Part shown: positions 51,270 through 60,785 of the stretch, piece after piece
Numbering within the stretch: the first letter of the stretch is position 1
Layout of the letters: each line of letters begins with the position of its first letter
Assembly: GCA_963822955.1 (NCBI GenBank)
Contig: CAWGJS010000001.1
Location: 806,001-870,000 of the forward strand
Source: JAJYUU01 sp963822955
GTDB taxonomy: Bacteria > Actinomycetota > Actinomycetes > Streptosporangiales > Streptosporangiaceae
Direction of reading: 5' to 3'
DNA: 64,000 nucleotides
Made by a program: the position numbers and the translations under genes
Notes under the pieces: model-generated
Database searches by the model: none
Told to the model about the DNA's origin: nothing
What the model saw: the letters and a program-made list of their open reading frames with translations, nothing else

Positions 51270-53279
51270 TTAGCTCGTCGGTGAGTGCCCGGCCTTCTCC
51301 TGCACCGGCATGACGTCCGGCAGTTCGAGTGCCCCGGCTGACAGCTCGTAACCTGCCCGGCGCGCCAGCTCGGCATAGACAGCCGAGCAGTCAGCCTTAA
51401 CCCTCGCCTCCAGCGCGGCGTACCGCTCGGCGACTGACACGCCCGAAGCGCCAGCACCCCCCGCTGCCGCCCCCGGCAACGGCGGCTCGGCGTAGTCGAA
51501 GTAGTACTTCAGCTTGGCCTCGGTGCCCGACGGCCGCACCACGATCCGGTAGCGCTCGCTGATCAGCTCGAGCACGTCACGCGAGGCCCGCTCCCCTTCG
51601 GTCAGCTCGGCCCCGCTGGTTCCGTCTACCAGGAAATCGTGCCGCACCGTGACCGGCTCGCTGCCGAGACGCTGAAGCGGCTCCGCGCGCATCGACCGCA
51701 TCACGGCCTTGATCGTCTCGGCCCCGTCGGCACCGAGCATGACCAGGGACCGGCCGTACTCGATGTGCGCGCCAGTCGCCGCGTAAACCTGCATCAGGTA
51801 GTCCCACAGCGTCCGGCCGGTGCTGCGCATGAGCGCGTGCAGATGAGCGATGATGTACGCGCCCGACGCGGCGTCCTTGTCCCGCAGGTCGGTCGTAGTG
51901 AGGTAGCCGTGGCTCTCCTCCGAGGCCAGCACCAGCGGCACCGGCCCGTCGCCAGCCGCTTCGAGCACGTCCAGCAGCTGGCCGACGAACTTGAAGCCGA
52001 TCATCAGGTCGTCGGTGACGTCGACACCGGACGACAGCGCTCCGATCGCTCGCAGCACCCGGCTGGTCGCGACCGTCGTGATCAGCCGGCCATCCAGCCG
52101 CGGCCCATCAGGATCGGCGATCAGGAAATAGGCGATGATCGCGCCAATCTGGTTCCCCGTCAGATGCCGCCACGACCCGTCCGGCAGCTTGACCTCGACG
52201 CCGAGCCGGTCCGCGTCGGGATCAGTCGACAGCACCAGCTCGGCATCCACCGTCGCCGCGTACTCGACGGCCGGATCGGTCACGCCGGGTATCTCCGGGT
52301 TCGGTGAGCGCAGCGGGATCGCCGCGAACGAGCCGTCCGGGTACTGATCGCGCGGCGTGTGCACCTGGTACCCCGCCCCCGCGAGCGTCTCCCCCACGTT
52401 GGCCAGGCCGGTCCCGCACAGCGGCGTGTACACCAGCGGCACGGTCCCGCGCAGCGGCGCCGACCGCCCGCAGATCGCCGCATCCCGGCTGACGTACATG
52501 TCGATGTACTGCCGGTGCACCTCGCCAGGCATCTCGGCGGCGGCGCCCAGACGCCGGGCGACCAGTTCCTCGATCTGCGGGGCGAGCTGGACCTGCTCGA
52601 CCGCACGGGACAGCGTCGAGTCGTCGGGCGGACAGTACTGGCCGCCCGTCGGGGTGTAGACCTTGAAGCCGTTATCGTCCGGGTGGTTATGCGAGGCCGA
52701 CACGTTAAGCCCGCCCGCTGCCCCGAGGGCGCGGATCGCGAACGAGAGCTCCGGTGTCGGCATGTACCCCTCGGGGTCCTTGGGCGCGGTCAGGTACGTG
52801 TCGTACCCGTAGACCGCATAGAGCTGGCAGGCCAGCAGGGCCAGGCTGCGCGAGCTGGTACCGAGCAGCGACCAGTCATCTCCCATGAAGGTGTGCAGCC
52901 GGTTGATGTCGGTGAACACCCGGGTGTCGTTGGCGATGACCACAGTCCTGCCGGAGCCTGCGCTGCTGGAATCCGGGACCGTCTGCCGGAGGAACTCGCA
53001 ATGTCCCGCGACCGTCAGCGCCAGGGTTCGCGGGTTGATCCGGTTTGGGCCGATGCCCACCCGGCCGCGCCTGCCCCCGGTTCCGAACGGGATATCGCAC
53101 CGGAAGGAGTCGACAATCAGGCCGACCGGCGCCCGCCCGGCGAACCGCCGCAGCTCCGCGCCGTTCACGAATGGCTGATCAGCGGAGAGCCAATGACCAA
53201 GCGTCGCTGCCGCCGCCGCGCCTCCATTCGGCTGGGCAGCTATTTCGGTCAGGCGGTCGCTGAGCTCAGGGTGGGTCAT
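51270..53279 (-). CDS. Phospho-sugar mutase (phosphoglucomutase/phosphomannomutase family)
   Basis: 669 residues, longer than typical (about 550-600). IPFGTGGRRGRVGIGPNRIN, LNVSASHNHPDDNGFKVY with the phosphoserine, STDPDADRLGVE (Mg loop), LASEESHGY, and VVRPSGTEAKLKYYF show the four mutase domains. The extra length is an N-terminal stretch and a C-terminal helical tail after the phosphate-binding domain. ATG 53279 has GGAG 4 nt upstream (GGAGAAAG). Substrate (glucose or mannose phosphate) is uncertain. Confidence 0.9.
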   Translation of the reverse strand: MTHPELSDRLTEIAAQPNGGAAAAATLGHWLSADQPFVNGAELRRFAGRAPVGLIVDSFRCDIPFGTGGRRGRVGIGPNRINPRTLALTVAGHCEFLRQTVPDSSSAGSGRTVVIANDTRVFTDINRLHTFMGDDWSLLGTSSRSLALLACQLYAVYGYDTYLTAPKDPEGYMPTPELSFAIRALGAAGGLNVSASHNHPDDNGFKVYTPTGGQYCPPDDSTLSRAVEQVQLAPQIEELVARRLGAAAEMPGEVHRQYIDMYVSRDAAICGRSAPLRGTVPLVYTPLCGTGLANVGETLAGAGYQVHTPRDQYPDGSFAAIPLRSPNPEIPGVTDPAVEYAATVDAELVLSTDPDADRLGVEVKLPDGSWRHLTGNQIGAIIAYFLIADPDGPRLDGRLITTVATSRVLRAIGALSSGVDVTDDLMIGFKFVGQLLDVLEAAGDGPVPLVLASEESHGYLTTTDLRDKDAASGAYIIAHLHALMRSTGRTLWDYLMQVYAATGAHIEYGRSLVMLGADGAETIKAVMRSMRAEPLQRLGSEPVTVRHDFLVDGTSGAELTEGERASRDVLELISERYRIVVRPSGTEAKLKYYFDYAEPPLPGAAAGGAGASGVSVAERYAALEARVKADCSAVYAELARRAGYELSAGALELPDVMPVQEKAGHSPTS

Positions 53280-53430
53280 CTTTCTCCGGAGACTGATCAC
53301 TAGTGGCAGTTAGGGAACCAACCTTATGCGGGAACGGGCAGCCACCGGCTATCGGCCCGGAGACTGGCCGCGGCCGCGCGGGGCCAGTGCGGGCTGGCGA
53401 CGGGCAACCCCGTTCCCAGGGCGAAGGTAG

Positions 53431-53811
53431 TTAATAGCCGGGTACCGATGGCCACCGTGCGCCGATCGTGAGCGAGTCTTCCTCGGCCTCCCAGGAGTGC
53501 CCGACGCCGCCGAACACGACGTACGCGCCGGGCCGGTCCAGGACCACGCTGCGGTCCGGCAGATCGATCCGGAAGCGGCCGCTGATCAGGAAGATCGCTG
53601 CGGTCCGCGTCTCGGCGGTGACCCACTGCTCGCGCTTGTCGCCTCTCGGGTGCGCACCCCACTTGATCTCGACGTCCTCCGTCCGGCGCGGGTCGCCTGG
53701 GGGCATGAAGTGGCCGAGCAGCCAGCCGCGATGGGCGGGGGCGTCGGCGTCGGCATATCCGGAATAGATCAGCGGCGCGGGGACCGGCCCGGAATCAGAC
53801 GCCCCGATCAT
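53431..53811 (-). CDS. Small cupin-fold protein
   Basis: 126 residues. A single cupin: GHFMPPGDPRRTEDVEIKWGAHPRG, then RTAAIFLISGRFRIDLPDRSVVLDRPGAYVVFGGVGHSWEAEEDS, with His in the second motif (GGVGHSW). Metal-site His in motif 1 is partly replaced (HPRG). Function unknown. It diverges from the LigD polymerase gene by about 70 bp. Confidence 0.75.
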   Translation of the reverse strand: MIGASDSGPVPAPLIYSGYADADAPAHRGWLLGHFMPPGDPRRTEDVEIKWGAHPRGDKREQWVTAETRTAAIFLISGRFRIDLPDRSVVLDRPGAYVVFGGVGHSWEAEEDSLTIGARWPSVPGY

Positions 53812-53880
53812 CAGTCGTCACTGGCATGGCCGGTTAGGCTCAGCCGGCCTGTCCGGCCCGGATCGGCTAGCGTGCTACTG

Positions 53881-54858
53881 ATGAGTGAGCTCATTACCTC
53901 CGGAGACAAGGTCTACTTCGCTGAGCGCGGCGAGACCAAGGCCGACCTGGCCGAGCACTACCAGCGGGTGGCCGGGCCGCTGATGCGCGCTATGCGTGGC
54001 CGCCCGGTGCTGCTCCAGCGTTTCCCCGAGGGGGCAGGCGGGCCGTCGTTCTTCCAGAAGCGGGTGCCGAAGAACAAGCCCTCCTGGCTGCAGACCACGA
54101 CGGTCGCGACGCCGAACGGGACCACGTCGGAGGCCCTGGTCGCCGCCGACATCGAACATGTGCTCTGGGCCGTCAACCTGGGCTGCCTCGGATTCCATGT
54201 CTGGCCGTACCTGGCCGCGGATCCTGCTCACACCGACGAGCTGCGGATCGATCTGGATCCGACGCCCGGCACCGACTTCAGCCACATCCAGCGAGCCGCC
54301 GCGGAACTTCGCGTGCTCCTGGCCGAGGCTGGCGTGGCCGGGTACCCGAAGACCACCGGGAACCGCGGCCTGCATGTCTACATCCGGCTGCAGCCGCGCT
54401 GGGATTCGTACCAGGTGCGCAGCGCCGCGGTCGCGATCGCGCGGGAGCTGGAACGGCGGCGGCCGGACCTGATTACCGCGGCCTGGTGGAAGGAAGAGCG
54501 CGGCCAGCGCGTGTTCATCGACTTCAACCAGAACGCGCCGCACAAGACCGTCTTCGGCGCCTGGTCGGTGCGCGCGCGGCCGGGCGGGCAAGTGTCGACG
54601 CCAGTGAGCTGGGATGAGATCGGCGAGATCCACCCGGACCAGTTCACGATCGCGTCGCTGCCAGCCCGGCTGGATGCCGTGGGGGATCCGTGGCTCGCGA
54701 TGAACGACGACCCGCAGTCGCTGGAGCCGTTCCTGGCGATGAACGAGCGCGACCTGGCAGCCGGGCTGATGGACGCGCCGTGGCCGCCGGTCTATCCCAA
54801 GCAGCCCGGCGAGCCGCCGCGGGTGGCGCCGAGCCGGGCTAAGAAGGCCGCTCCTTGA
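53881..54858 (+). CDS. Stand-alone LigD-type polymerase/primase domain
   Basis: 325 residues of the archaeo-eukaryotic primase fold used in bacterial end joining. YFAERGETKADLAEHYQRVAGPLM, RFPEG, FFQKRVPKNKPSW, the metal-binding DLDP in RIDLDPTPGTDF, KTTGNRGLHVYIRL and FIDFNQNAPHKTVFGAWSVRARPGGQVSTPVSWDE are all characteristic. No ligase or nuclease domain is fused and no Ku gene lies in this window. ATG 53881 is the natural start; an open extension upstream overlaps the cupin gene antisense. Confidence 0.92.
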   Translation: MSELITSGDKVYFAERGETKADLAEHYQRVAGPLMRAMRGRPVLLQRFPEGAGGPSFFQKRVPKNKPSWLQTTTVATPNGTTSEALVAADIEHVLWAVNLGCLGFHVWPYLAADPAHTDELRIDLDPTPGTDFSHIQRAAAELRVLLAEAGVAGYPKTTGNRGLHVYIRLQPRWDSYQVRSAAVAIARELERRRPDLITAAWWKEERGQRVFIDFNQNAPHKTVFGAWSVRARPGGQVSTPVSWDEIGEIHPDQFTIASLPARLDAVGDPWLAMNDDPQSLEPFLAMNERDLAAGLMDAPWPPVYPKQPGEPPRVAPSRAKKAAP

Positions 54859-54906
54859 TCGTTGTTGATCCCGGGGGCCTATAGGCCCCCGCGCGTCACA
54901 ACGATC
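54857..54906. terminator. Bidirectional hairpin terminator
   Basis: A two-part hairpin between convergent genes. The inner stem CGGGGGCC / GGCCCCCG (54872-54879, 54884-54891) closes a TATA loop; the outer arms GATCGTTGT (54857-54865) and ACAACGATC (54898-54906) are perfectly complementary. No T-run follows, as usual in high-GC actinobacteria. Confidence 0.75.
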
Positions 54907-54932
54907 ATGGCCGGTGTTGCAGCTGGGCCTGC

Positions 54933-56225
54933 TCAGGCCCGGCCGAAGCTGATCGATGGATCCGGCAGGGTGCTGCGCAGCGTCAGGATCTGCGTCACGG
55001 TGGCCACGAACGTCGAGTTGCCCAGCGCTCCGCTGCTGAGGCCGGCTTGAAGCCCGTCCAGCGCGTTCTCGCCTTCGGTCACGTTCTGGGCCGCGGACAG
55101 GATCAGCTGCATCCCAGCCTCCGCTGCGAGCAATGAGCGGTTCTGGATCGAGCCGAACGAGCGGAGGGCGCCGGCGCCGATCGCGTCGGTGATCGTGACG
55201 CCAGTGAAGCCCAGCCGCCGCCGCAGCTGCCCCTGCACGATGATGGAGGACAGGCCAGCTGGCCGCGACGAGCCGAGGCTCGGGTATTTCGCCCAGGACA
55301 CCAGCACCAGCTTGACTCCAGCGGCAATGGCGGCCGCGAACGGAGCTTCGTCGACGGCTTGCAGGGTCGACTTCGAGAGGGTGATCGTCACCGGCACCTT
55401 GTCGGTGTTCTGGCTCGCCGTGGCAGCGCCCAGGCCAGGGAAGTGCTTCGCCGTCGCCGCGACGCCGGTGGCCTGCTGCGCCCTGATGAAGTCAGCACCC
55501 AGCGTCGACACGATCGCGGGATGATTGCTGTAGGAGCGCTGGAACTGGTCGTCGAAGTCGCCGGGAGCGCGGAACACGTCGAGCACCGGCGCGAGATTCA
55601 CGTTCAGGCCGAAGCTGAGCAGATTCTCCCCCGCGCCCTGGCCGGCCATGGTAGCCAGGGCTGCCCGCTCCGCGGCAGTTTGCCGGGAACCGATGAACCT
55701 CTCCGAGTCCACCGGGGCGCCTGGCAGCCGCCGGACCTCACCACCCTCCTGGTCAACCATGAGCAGCAGCGGGAAGTTGTGCGCCGGGTTCTGGGCCAGG
55801 CTGTTGTTGGCGACCAGCTTGGTGACGGCGGCGGTGAACTGAGCGGCGTTCTGGAAGTTCGAGCCGAAGAAGATGACGCCGCCCACTTCGCCGTGCCGGA
55901 TCAGCTTCAGCAGCGCCGACGGCGGCGAGAACCCGGAATAGCTGTAGATGACCCGCTGACCCGCCAGCTGCGCCGGGGTCAGCGTCGAGGCGAGCACTGA
56001 CTCCGGGCTCTGCGTGGCAGCCCGTCGGGCCGCGGCGGTGCGGCGGCTGATAGCGGAAGCTGCGGCGTTCCGGACCTCGGATCCGAAGCTGGCGGCGGAA
56101 CGCTGCGGTGCCGAGCGGGCGGCGCCCGCGACCTGGCCGGCGTTGGCGTTCGCGGTGAACACAACAGTGACCGCCGCGGCCAGGCAGATGCCGCCAACTC
56201 TGAGCCAATGCTGCTGGCGCAACAC
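54933..56225 (-). CDS. Exported glycoside hydrolase family 3 protein (NagZ/LpqI-like)
   Basis: 430 residues. The N-terminus is a signal (LRVGGICLAAAVTVVFTANANAG). GH3 motifs: LMVDQEGGEVRRL, LNVNLAPVLDV, AKHFPGLG, and the nucleophile Asp in VTITDAIGAGAL. KHFPGLG, in place of the KHFPGHG of NagZ, means the His of the usual His/Asp dyad is not at that position; this variant occurs in actinobacterial LpqI-like proteins. Expected to trim N-acetylglucosamine-type residues in the cell wall. Ala/Arg-rich linker (about 40-75) precedes the domain. Confidence 0.85.
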   Translation of the reverse strand: MLRQQHWLRVGGICLAAAVTVVFTANANAGQVAGAARSAPQRSAASFGSEVRNAAASAISRRTAAARRAATQSPESVLASTLTPAQLAGQRVIYSYSGFSPPSALLKLIRHGEVGGVIFFGSNFQNAAQFTAAVTKLVANNSLAQNPAHNFPLLLMVDQEGGEVRRLPGAPVDSERFIGSRQTAAERAALATMAGQGAGENLLSFGLNVNLAPVLDVFRAPGDFDDQFQRSYSNHPAIVSTLGADFIRAQQATGVAATAKHFPGLGAATASQNTDKVPVTITLSKSTLQAVDEAPFAAAIAAGVKLVLVSWAKYPSLGSSRPAGLSSIIVQGQLRRRLGFTGVTITDAIGAGALRSFGSIQNRSLLAAEAGMQLILSAAQNVTEGENALDGLQAGLSSGALGNSTFVATVTQILTLRSTLPDPSISFGRA

Positions 56226-56323
56226 GAGAATCGCCTCTTAGAACTTCGTCTCCGGCAGGGCACCGCGCGTATACCCGCGCTTCTGTGCGCTGACACATCT
56301 CCGGCGCGGCCGGGGATGAATGC

Positions 56324-57286
56324 TTACCTGGCACCCGGATCGCGGGTCCAGCCGCGCATCGTCCGCGTCACCTCGATGAATCGCGAAGCCTGCAGGAACG
56401 CGCGGTCCTCGTCAGAGCCTTGGCCTGCTGGGTCACGGCCTTCGAGGTAGGTGTAAGCAAGCAGCCGATCGACATGCGCGAGCCGCAGCCACTCGGCAGC
56501 CCGGCCTAGCAACCAGGTACCGACACCGCGACGACGGTGCTCCTCGGCCACGCACAGGTTGCCGATATCAGCCCATCCGCTGTGGCGCGCGAGCCGCTCG
56601 CGCTCATCGAAGATCTCCACCTCGATGTAACCAATGACCTCCCCGCCCAGGAGTGCAGACAGGCGTGTCCCGTTGAGCCCGACAGTCCGCTGGACCGTGA
56701 GGCCGGAAAGCGGCGGGGCGGCGGGGCGGCGCAAGTCCTCGACCGCCGCCAGGAAGACCAACTCAGTGTGCCCGTCGTAGCGGAACCCCGCGCGCTCGTA
56801 CAGAGCCCGGACATGCGGCCACTGCTCGGGCACTCCGTAGATGCCTCGCACCGGCAGATCGCCCGAGGCGCTCTGGGTGGTTACCCCCCACTGCTCGAGC
56901 TGGCGGATGCAGCCGGCCATCAGCTTCTCGGCCGCCTCGGTCGCATCGGTCCAGTAGGGCGAGGTGATCCTGGGTCCCTCCGGCCAGAAGAGGAGCCAGC
57001 TGATCTCGCCGGCATTGCGGTATCCCGACCCGACGTGGTCGCCGGTGCCGTAGCGCAGCAGGTGTGCCGCCGCGGCTACGCGCTCGTTCTGCTGGGCCAC
57101 CAGCGTCAGGCGCTCGCTCACCCACGGATCGACGATGTACTCGCCCGGCTGACGCTCGAGCTGGCTGAGCACTGCCGCGACAGATACGCCCAGGCCGGGC
57201 ATGACAGCCGCAGCGTGGCTGTTGACCAGATCGGTCAGCTGATCGCGGTCGGCTCGGCGGAAGGGGCGGACCTCAATGGACGGCAT
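56324..57286 (-). CDS. GNAT-family N-acetyltransferase, probably double-domain
   Basis: 320 residues, twice a single GNAT domain. The N-terminal half has EVRPFRRADRDQLTDLVN and HVRALYERAGFRYDGHTELVF. The C-terminal half has the acetyl-CoA loop NLCVAEEHRRRGVGTWLLGRAAEWLR and LAYTYLE. ATG 57286 has GAGGAGG 7 nt upstream. The acceptor is unknown. Divergent from the cysteine peptidase gene; the open frame extends upstream into the antisense of that gene, which I reject. Confidence 0.87.
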   Translation of the reverse strand: MPSIEVRPFRRADRDQLTDLVNSHAAAVMPGLGVSVAAVLSQLERQPGEYIVDPWVSERLTLVAQQNERVAAAAHLLRYGTGDHVGSGYRNAGEISWLLFWPEGPRITSPYWTDATEAAEKLMAGCIRQLEQWGVTTQSASGDLPVRGIYGVPEQWPHVRALYERAGFRYDGHTELVFLAAVEDLRRPAAPPLSGLTVQRTVGLNGTRLSALLGGEVIGYIEVEIFDERERLARHSGWADIGNLCVAEEHRRRGVGTWLLGRAAEWLRLAHVDRLLAYTYLEGRDPAGQGSDEDRAFLQASRFIEVTRTMRGWTRDPGAR

Positions 57287-57451
57287 GGGCAGGCCTCCTC
57301 GAAGATAAGGACGGAAATCGAGGCCCGCTACCAGTGCGGTACGAAGTGGACTATAGCACCCGGCAGGCTGGCGCCTTCGGCTCGGCGCAGCCGGCCCGGC
57401 CCGCTGGTAATTTGAGACCAAGGGCAACCAACCGAGGGAGAGGACGCGGGG

Positions 57452-58786
57452 ATGGACGGGACACTGGCCGCTGCTGACCTGGAGCTCCTGCGCAAGGATT
57501 TCTCGGCCAACCCGGGCTACCGGCTCGCGCAGAATGCGGTCACTCGCGTCACGGTCGACGACGTTGCGATCAACCGCGAGATCATCAGCAGCATTGACCA
57601 CTCCCTGTCCACGCACCTGGACGACTGGAAGGTAACCAACCAGGAGCGCAGCGGCCGGTGCTGGCTCTTCGCCGGCCTGAACCTGCTCCGGGTCGGCGTC
57701 ATGCGCAAGACCGGGATCAAGGACTTCGAGTTCTCCCAGAACTACGCGATGTTCTGGGACAAGATCGAGCGCGCCAATTACTTCCTCGAGGCCATCATCG
57801 AGACGGCCGACCGCGACCTCGATGACAGGACAGTGGCCTTCCTGCTCGAGTCGGTCGCCAGCGACGGCGGCCAGTGGAACATGTTCGCGGCCCTCGTCGC
57901 GAAGCATGGCCTGGTTCCGAAGGGCTTCATGCCCGAGACGCAGAGCTCGTCCAATACCGCACGGATGAACTCGGTCTTGCGATACCAGCTTCGACAGGGA
58001 ACGAGGCTAGTACGGGCAGCAGCAGCCGAGAACATCGAGGTCGCCAGGGCAGTCAAGGCCGAGATCCTGGCCGTCATCTACCGGGTGCTGTGCATCCACC
58101 TCGGCACCCCGCCGGAGCGGTTCGACTGGCAGTGGACCGACAAGGACAAGCAGTTTCACCGCGATGGCGTCCTGACACCGCAGGAGTTCGCAGCCAGGTA
58201 CGTGGACCTGCCGATTGACGACTATGTCTGCCTCGTCCATGACCCGCGCCCGTCGAGCCCGGTCGGCCGCACCTTCACGGTCGAGTACCTCGGCAACGTG
58301 CTGGGCGGCCCGCCGGTCACGTATCTTAACGTGGATATGTCAGTGATGAAGGACATGGCCGCGAAGACCCTGCAGGGTGGCGAGCCCGTCTGGTTCGGCT
58401 GCGATGTGGCCAAGATGATGAGCAACGACTACGGGATCTGGGACGCCAGCCTGTATGACCTCCCCTCGGTGTACGACGCCGCGTTCGGCCTGGATAAGGC
58501 GGACCGGCTGGCCTACCACGAGACTCAGATGACCCACGCCATGCTGTTCACCGGCGTCGACGTGCTCGACGGCGTTTCCCGGCGCTGGCGGGTGGAGAAC
58601 AGCTGGGGCGCCGACCGGGGCAAGGACGGCTTCTACACGATGAACGACTCGTGGTTCGACGAGTACGTCTTCGAGATCGCGGCCCGGCGCAGCGCGCTGC
58701 CGGAGGAACTGCAGCAGGCACTGGCAGCCGCGCCGATCGTCTTGCCGGCCTGGGACCCGATGGGAGCCCTGGCCCGGACGGCCTAG
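57452..58786 (+). CDS. pepC: C1-family aminopeptidase (PepC/bleomycin hydrolase type)
   Basis: 444 residues, the standard length of the family, cytoplasmic and usually hexameric. The catalytic Cys is in NQERSGRCWLFAGLNLLR, His in MTHAMLFTGVDV, and Asn in WRVENSWGADRGKDGFY. QNYAMFWDKIERANYFLE and ESVASDGGQWNM are further PepC motifs. It cleaves N-terminal residues from peptides. The ATG at 57452 follows GAGGGAGAGG. Followed 4 bp later by the bicupin gene. Confidence 0.95.
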   Translation: MDGTLAAADLELLRKDFSANPGYRLAQNAVTRVTVDDVAINREIISSIDHSLSTHLDDWKVTNQERSGRCWLFAGLNLLRVGVMRKTGIKDFEFSQNYAMFWDKIERANYFLEAIIETADRDLDDRTVAFLLESVASDGGQWNMFAALVAKHGLVPKGFMPETQSSSNTARMNSVLRYQLRQGTRLVRAAAAENIEVARAVKAEILAVIYRVLCIHLGTPPERFDWQWTDKDKQFHRDGVLTPQEFAARYVDLPIDDYVCLVHDPRPSSPVGRTFTVEYLGNVLGGPPVTYLNVDMSVMKDMAAKTLQGGEPVWFGCDVAKMMSNDYGIWDASLYDLPSVYDAAFGLDKADRLAYHETQMTHAMLFTGVDVLDGVSRRWRVENSWGADRGKDGFYTMNDSWFDEYVFEIAARRSALPEELQQALAAAPIVLPAWDPMGALARTA

Positions 58787-58789
58787 ACC

Positions 58790-59593
58790 GTGACCGCGGC
58801 CGGGGCCAGCCCGACGGGCTGCGGTGCCACCGTCCGGCTGCTGGCTGATACCAGCGACGGCCCGACTCAGGGACTGGTGCGCCGGCTCGTCGAGATGCCG
58901 CCAGGCTCGCACGTCGCGGACCTCGCCGCGAGCACCGAACTCTGGTACGTGCTCAGCGGCAGCGGCCAGCTCATCCTGCCGGATCAGCAGAGCGCGCCGG
59001 ACCAGCCCGATCAGCCCGATCAGGCCGTCAGGCAGCTCGGCCCCGATCGGGGCGTGCTGCTCCCGGCCGGGACCCGGTACCGGCTGATCGCGACCGGGCC
59101 CGCGCCCTTGCGGCTGGATGCCGTGACTCTGCCAGCAGCCACCGCCTCGCAGCCGTCCGCCAGCGCGGTGCCGCTGGTCCGCCAGCTCGCCGAGTGCGCT
59201 GTGGAGACAACGGGCGACCGGCGCTTCCGGGTCCTGTTTGGTCCCGGTAGCGACTGCCCGGCGGCGACGCAATTCGTCGGCGAGATCCCGCCCGGCCGGG
59301 CACCTGAGCACAGCCATCCCTACGACGAAGTAGTGCTGATCCTCGACGGCGACGGAGTCGCGCACGCCGGCGGTGGGCAGCATCCGCTGGCTCCCGGTGC
59401 CTGCATCCATCTGCCTCCCGGCGTCCTGCACTGCCTGGAAAACACCGGCCGCGACACGCTACGGGTGCTCGGGGTCTTCCATCCGGCCGACAGTCCTGCC
59501 GCGAAACTGGCTTCGCCTGGCGCGCTCGCCTCAGGCCAGCGCGGCGTACGCGGCCGCCTGGATGCTCGCGTGCGGTTCTGGCAGGCCTGGTGA
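58790..59593 (+). CDS. Bicupin-type protein
   Basis: 267 residues with two cupin domains. The N-terminal one lacks most metal His residues (ELWYVLSGSGQLILP); the C-terminal one has PEHSHPYDEVVLILDGDGVAHAGGGQHPLAPGACIHLPPGVLHCLEN, with the full H-x-H...E...H set for a metal. A QPDQPDQPDQ repeat interrupts the first domain. Start at GTG 58790. The 3' end overlaps the facing serine hydrolase by 63 bp. Role unknown. Confidence 0.8.
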   Translation: MTAAGASPTGCGATVRLLADTSDGPTQGLVRRLVEMPPGSHVADLAASTELWYVLSGSGQLILPDQQSAPDQPDQPDQAVRQLGPDRGVLLPAGTRYRLIATGPAPLRLDAVTLPAATASQPSASAVPLVRQLAECAVETTGDRRFRVLFGPGSDCPAATQFVGEIPPGRAPEHSHPYDEVVLILDGDGVAHAGGGQHPLAPGACIHLPPGVLHCLENTGRDTLRVLGVFHPADSPAAKLASPGALASGQRGVRGRLDARVRFWQAW

Positions 59594-60697
59594 GTCGAAC
59601 ATCCGCTGCGTCAGGACGATGACGACGAGCTCACGCACCGGATCGACCAGCCACGTCGTGCCGAATCCGCCGTCCCAGCCGAACGCTCCATCGTCCCGCA
59701 CCGACTGGCAGAACGACCACGACTGATGCTCGAAGAGGTCGTTGCCGAGCCCCCCGCGCGCCTTCTGCTCCGGGGTGAGCTGATCGGTCGTCATGGCGCG
59801 GACGGACTCCGCGGACAGGACCGGGCGGCCGCCGCGCAGGAACATCCGGGCAAACGCCAGCATGTCGTCCGCAGTCGACACCAGGCCGGCAGCACCGTCC
59901 TCAAACGCAGGGGCACGGCTGTAGGGCCCGTCCGGCGCGTCCCACACGTCCAGGCCGCCGCCGGCGGCCGACCGGTACGCCGTCGCCAGCCGACCTGGGT
60001 CACTGGCCCAGAACGCTGTCTGCGTCATGCCGAGCGGCTCAAGCAACCGGGTCCGCAGTACGTCGCGGAACGGGCGTCCGGCCGCGCGGGACAGCAGCAC
60101 GCCCAGGACCGAGGCGCCGGTGTTGTACATCCAGCGCTCGCCCGGCTGAGCTAGCAGGGGCAGCGAGCCGAGCCCGGCGATCCAGGTGTCCTGATCCGGC
60201 TGGATAGCCCGGTCCGGCGCCCCGATGGTCGACAGCCGTGCTGCATCCGCGGCTACGACAACCGGGAACGGCTCGGCTGCCATGAACATCTCGACCGCGA
60301 ATCCGAAGCCGAAGGTGAAGGTCAGCAGATCACGCGTGGTAATGGCTCGCTTCGCCGGGACGGTCTCCTCCAGCGGCCCGCTCATCTCGCGCAGCACGCG
60401 ACGGTCCGCCAACTCGGGCAGCAGGCCGTCCACTGGCTCGTCGAGACCGATCAGGCCGTCCTCGATCAGCGCCATGGTCGCCGCACCGGTCACCGGCTTG
60501 GTCATCGACGCGATGCGGAACAGCGTGTCGCGCAGCATCGGCGGCCCGCCGATCGACAGCCGCCCGGCAGCCTCGACGTGAACGTCGTCACCGCTGGCGA
60601 CAAGCGCTACCAGGCCGGGCACGGTGCCGTCAGCTACGTGCTGCTCGGCAACGTCGTGCAGCGCCGTCAGCCCTGCAGCGGTCAGTCTGGCGGGCAT
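59531..60697 (-). CDS. Serine hydrolase, beta-lactamase class C fold
   Basis: 388 residues. The SxxK motif is FRIASMTKPVTGAA; the YxN motif is WMYNTGASVLGVLL; LIEDGLIGLDEPV and GLVSTADDMLAFARM are typical of esterase/peptidase-type class C proteins. The third motif appears as WDGGFGTTW. No signal peptide, so it is probably a cytoplasmic esterase or D-aminopeptidase-like enzyme. ATG 60697 is preceded by GGGGAG only 3 nt away, so the start is tentative. Confidence 0.87.
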   Translation of the reverse strand: MPARLTAAGLTALHDVAEQHVADGTVPGLVALVASGDDVHVEAAGRLSIGGPPMLRDTLFRIASMTKPVTGAATMALIEDGLIGLDEPVDGLLPELADRRVLREMSGPLEETVPAKRAITTRDLLTFTFGFGFAVEMFMAAEPFPVVVAADAARLSTIGAPDRAIQPDQDTWIAGLGSLPLLAQPGERWMYNTGASVLGVLLSRAAGRPFRDVLRTRLLEPLGMTQTAFWASDPGRLATAYRSAAGGGLDVWDAPDGPYSRAPAFEDGAAGLVSTADDMLAFARMFLRGGRPVLSAESVRAMTTDQLTPEQKARGGLGNDLFEHQSWSFCQSVRDDGAFGWDGGFGTTWLVDPVRELVVIVLTQRMFDSPGLPEPHASIQAAAYAALA

Positions 60698-60785
60698 CTT
60701 CTCCCCGGATCGTCGGCGTGGTGGCAGGTCTGCAAGCGTTAGTCTGCCGTAGGCCACCGACAATGCCCGGCCGAACGGGACTGGA

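Noticed and set aside
57287..57907. N-terminal extension of the GNAT gene
   Set aside because: Runs antisense to the peptidase gene; GAGGAGG directly precedes ATG 57286.
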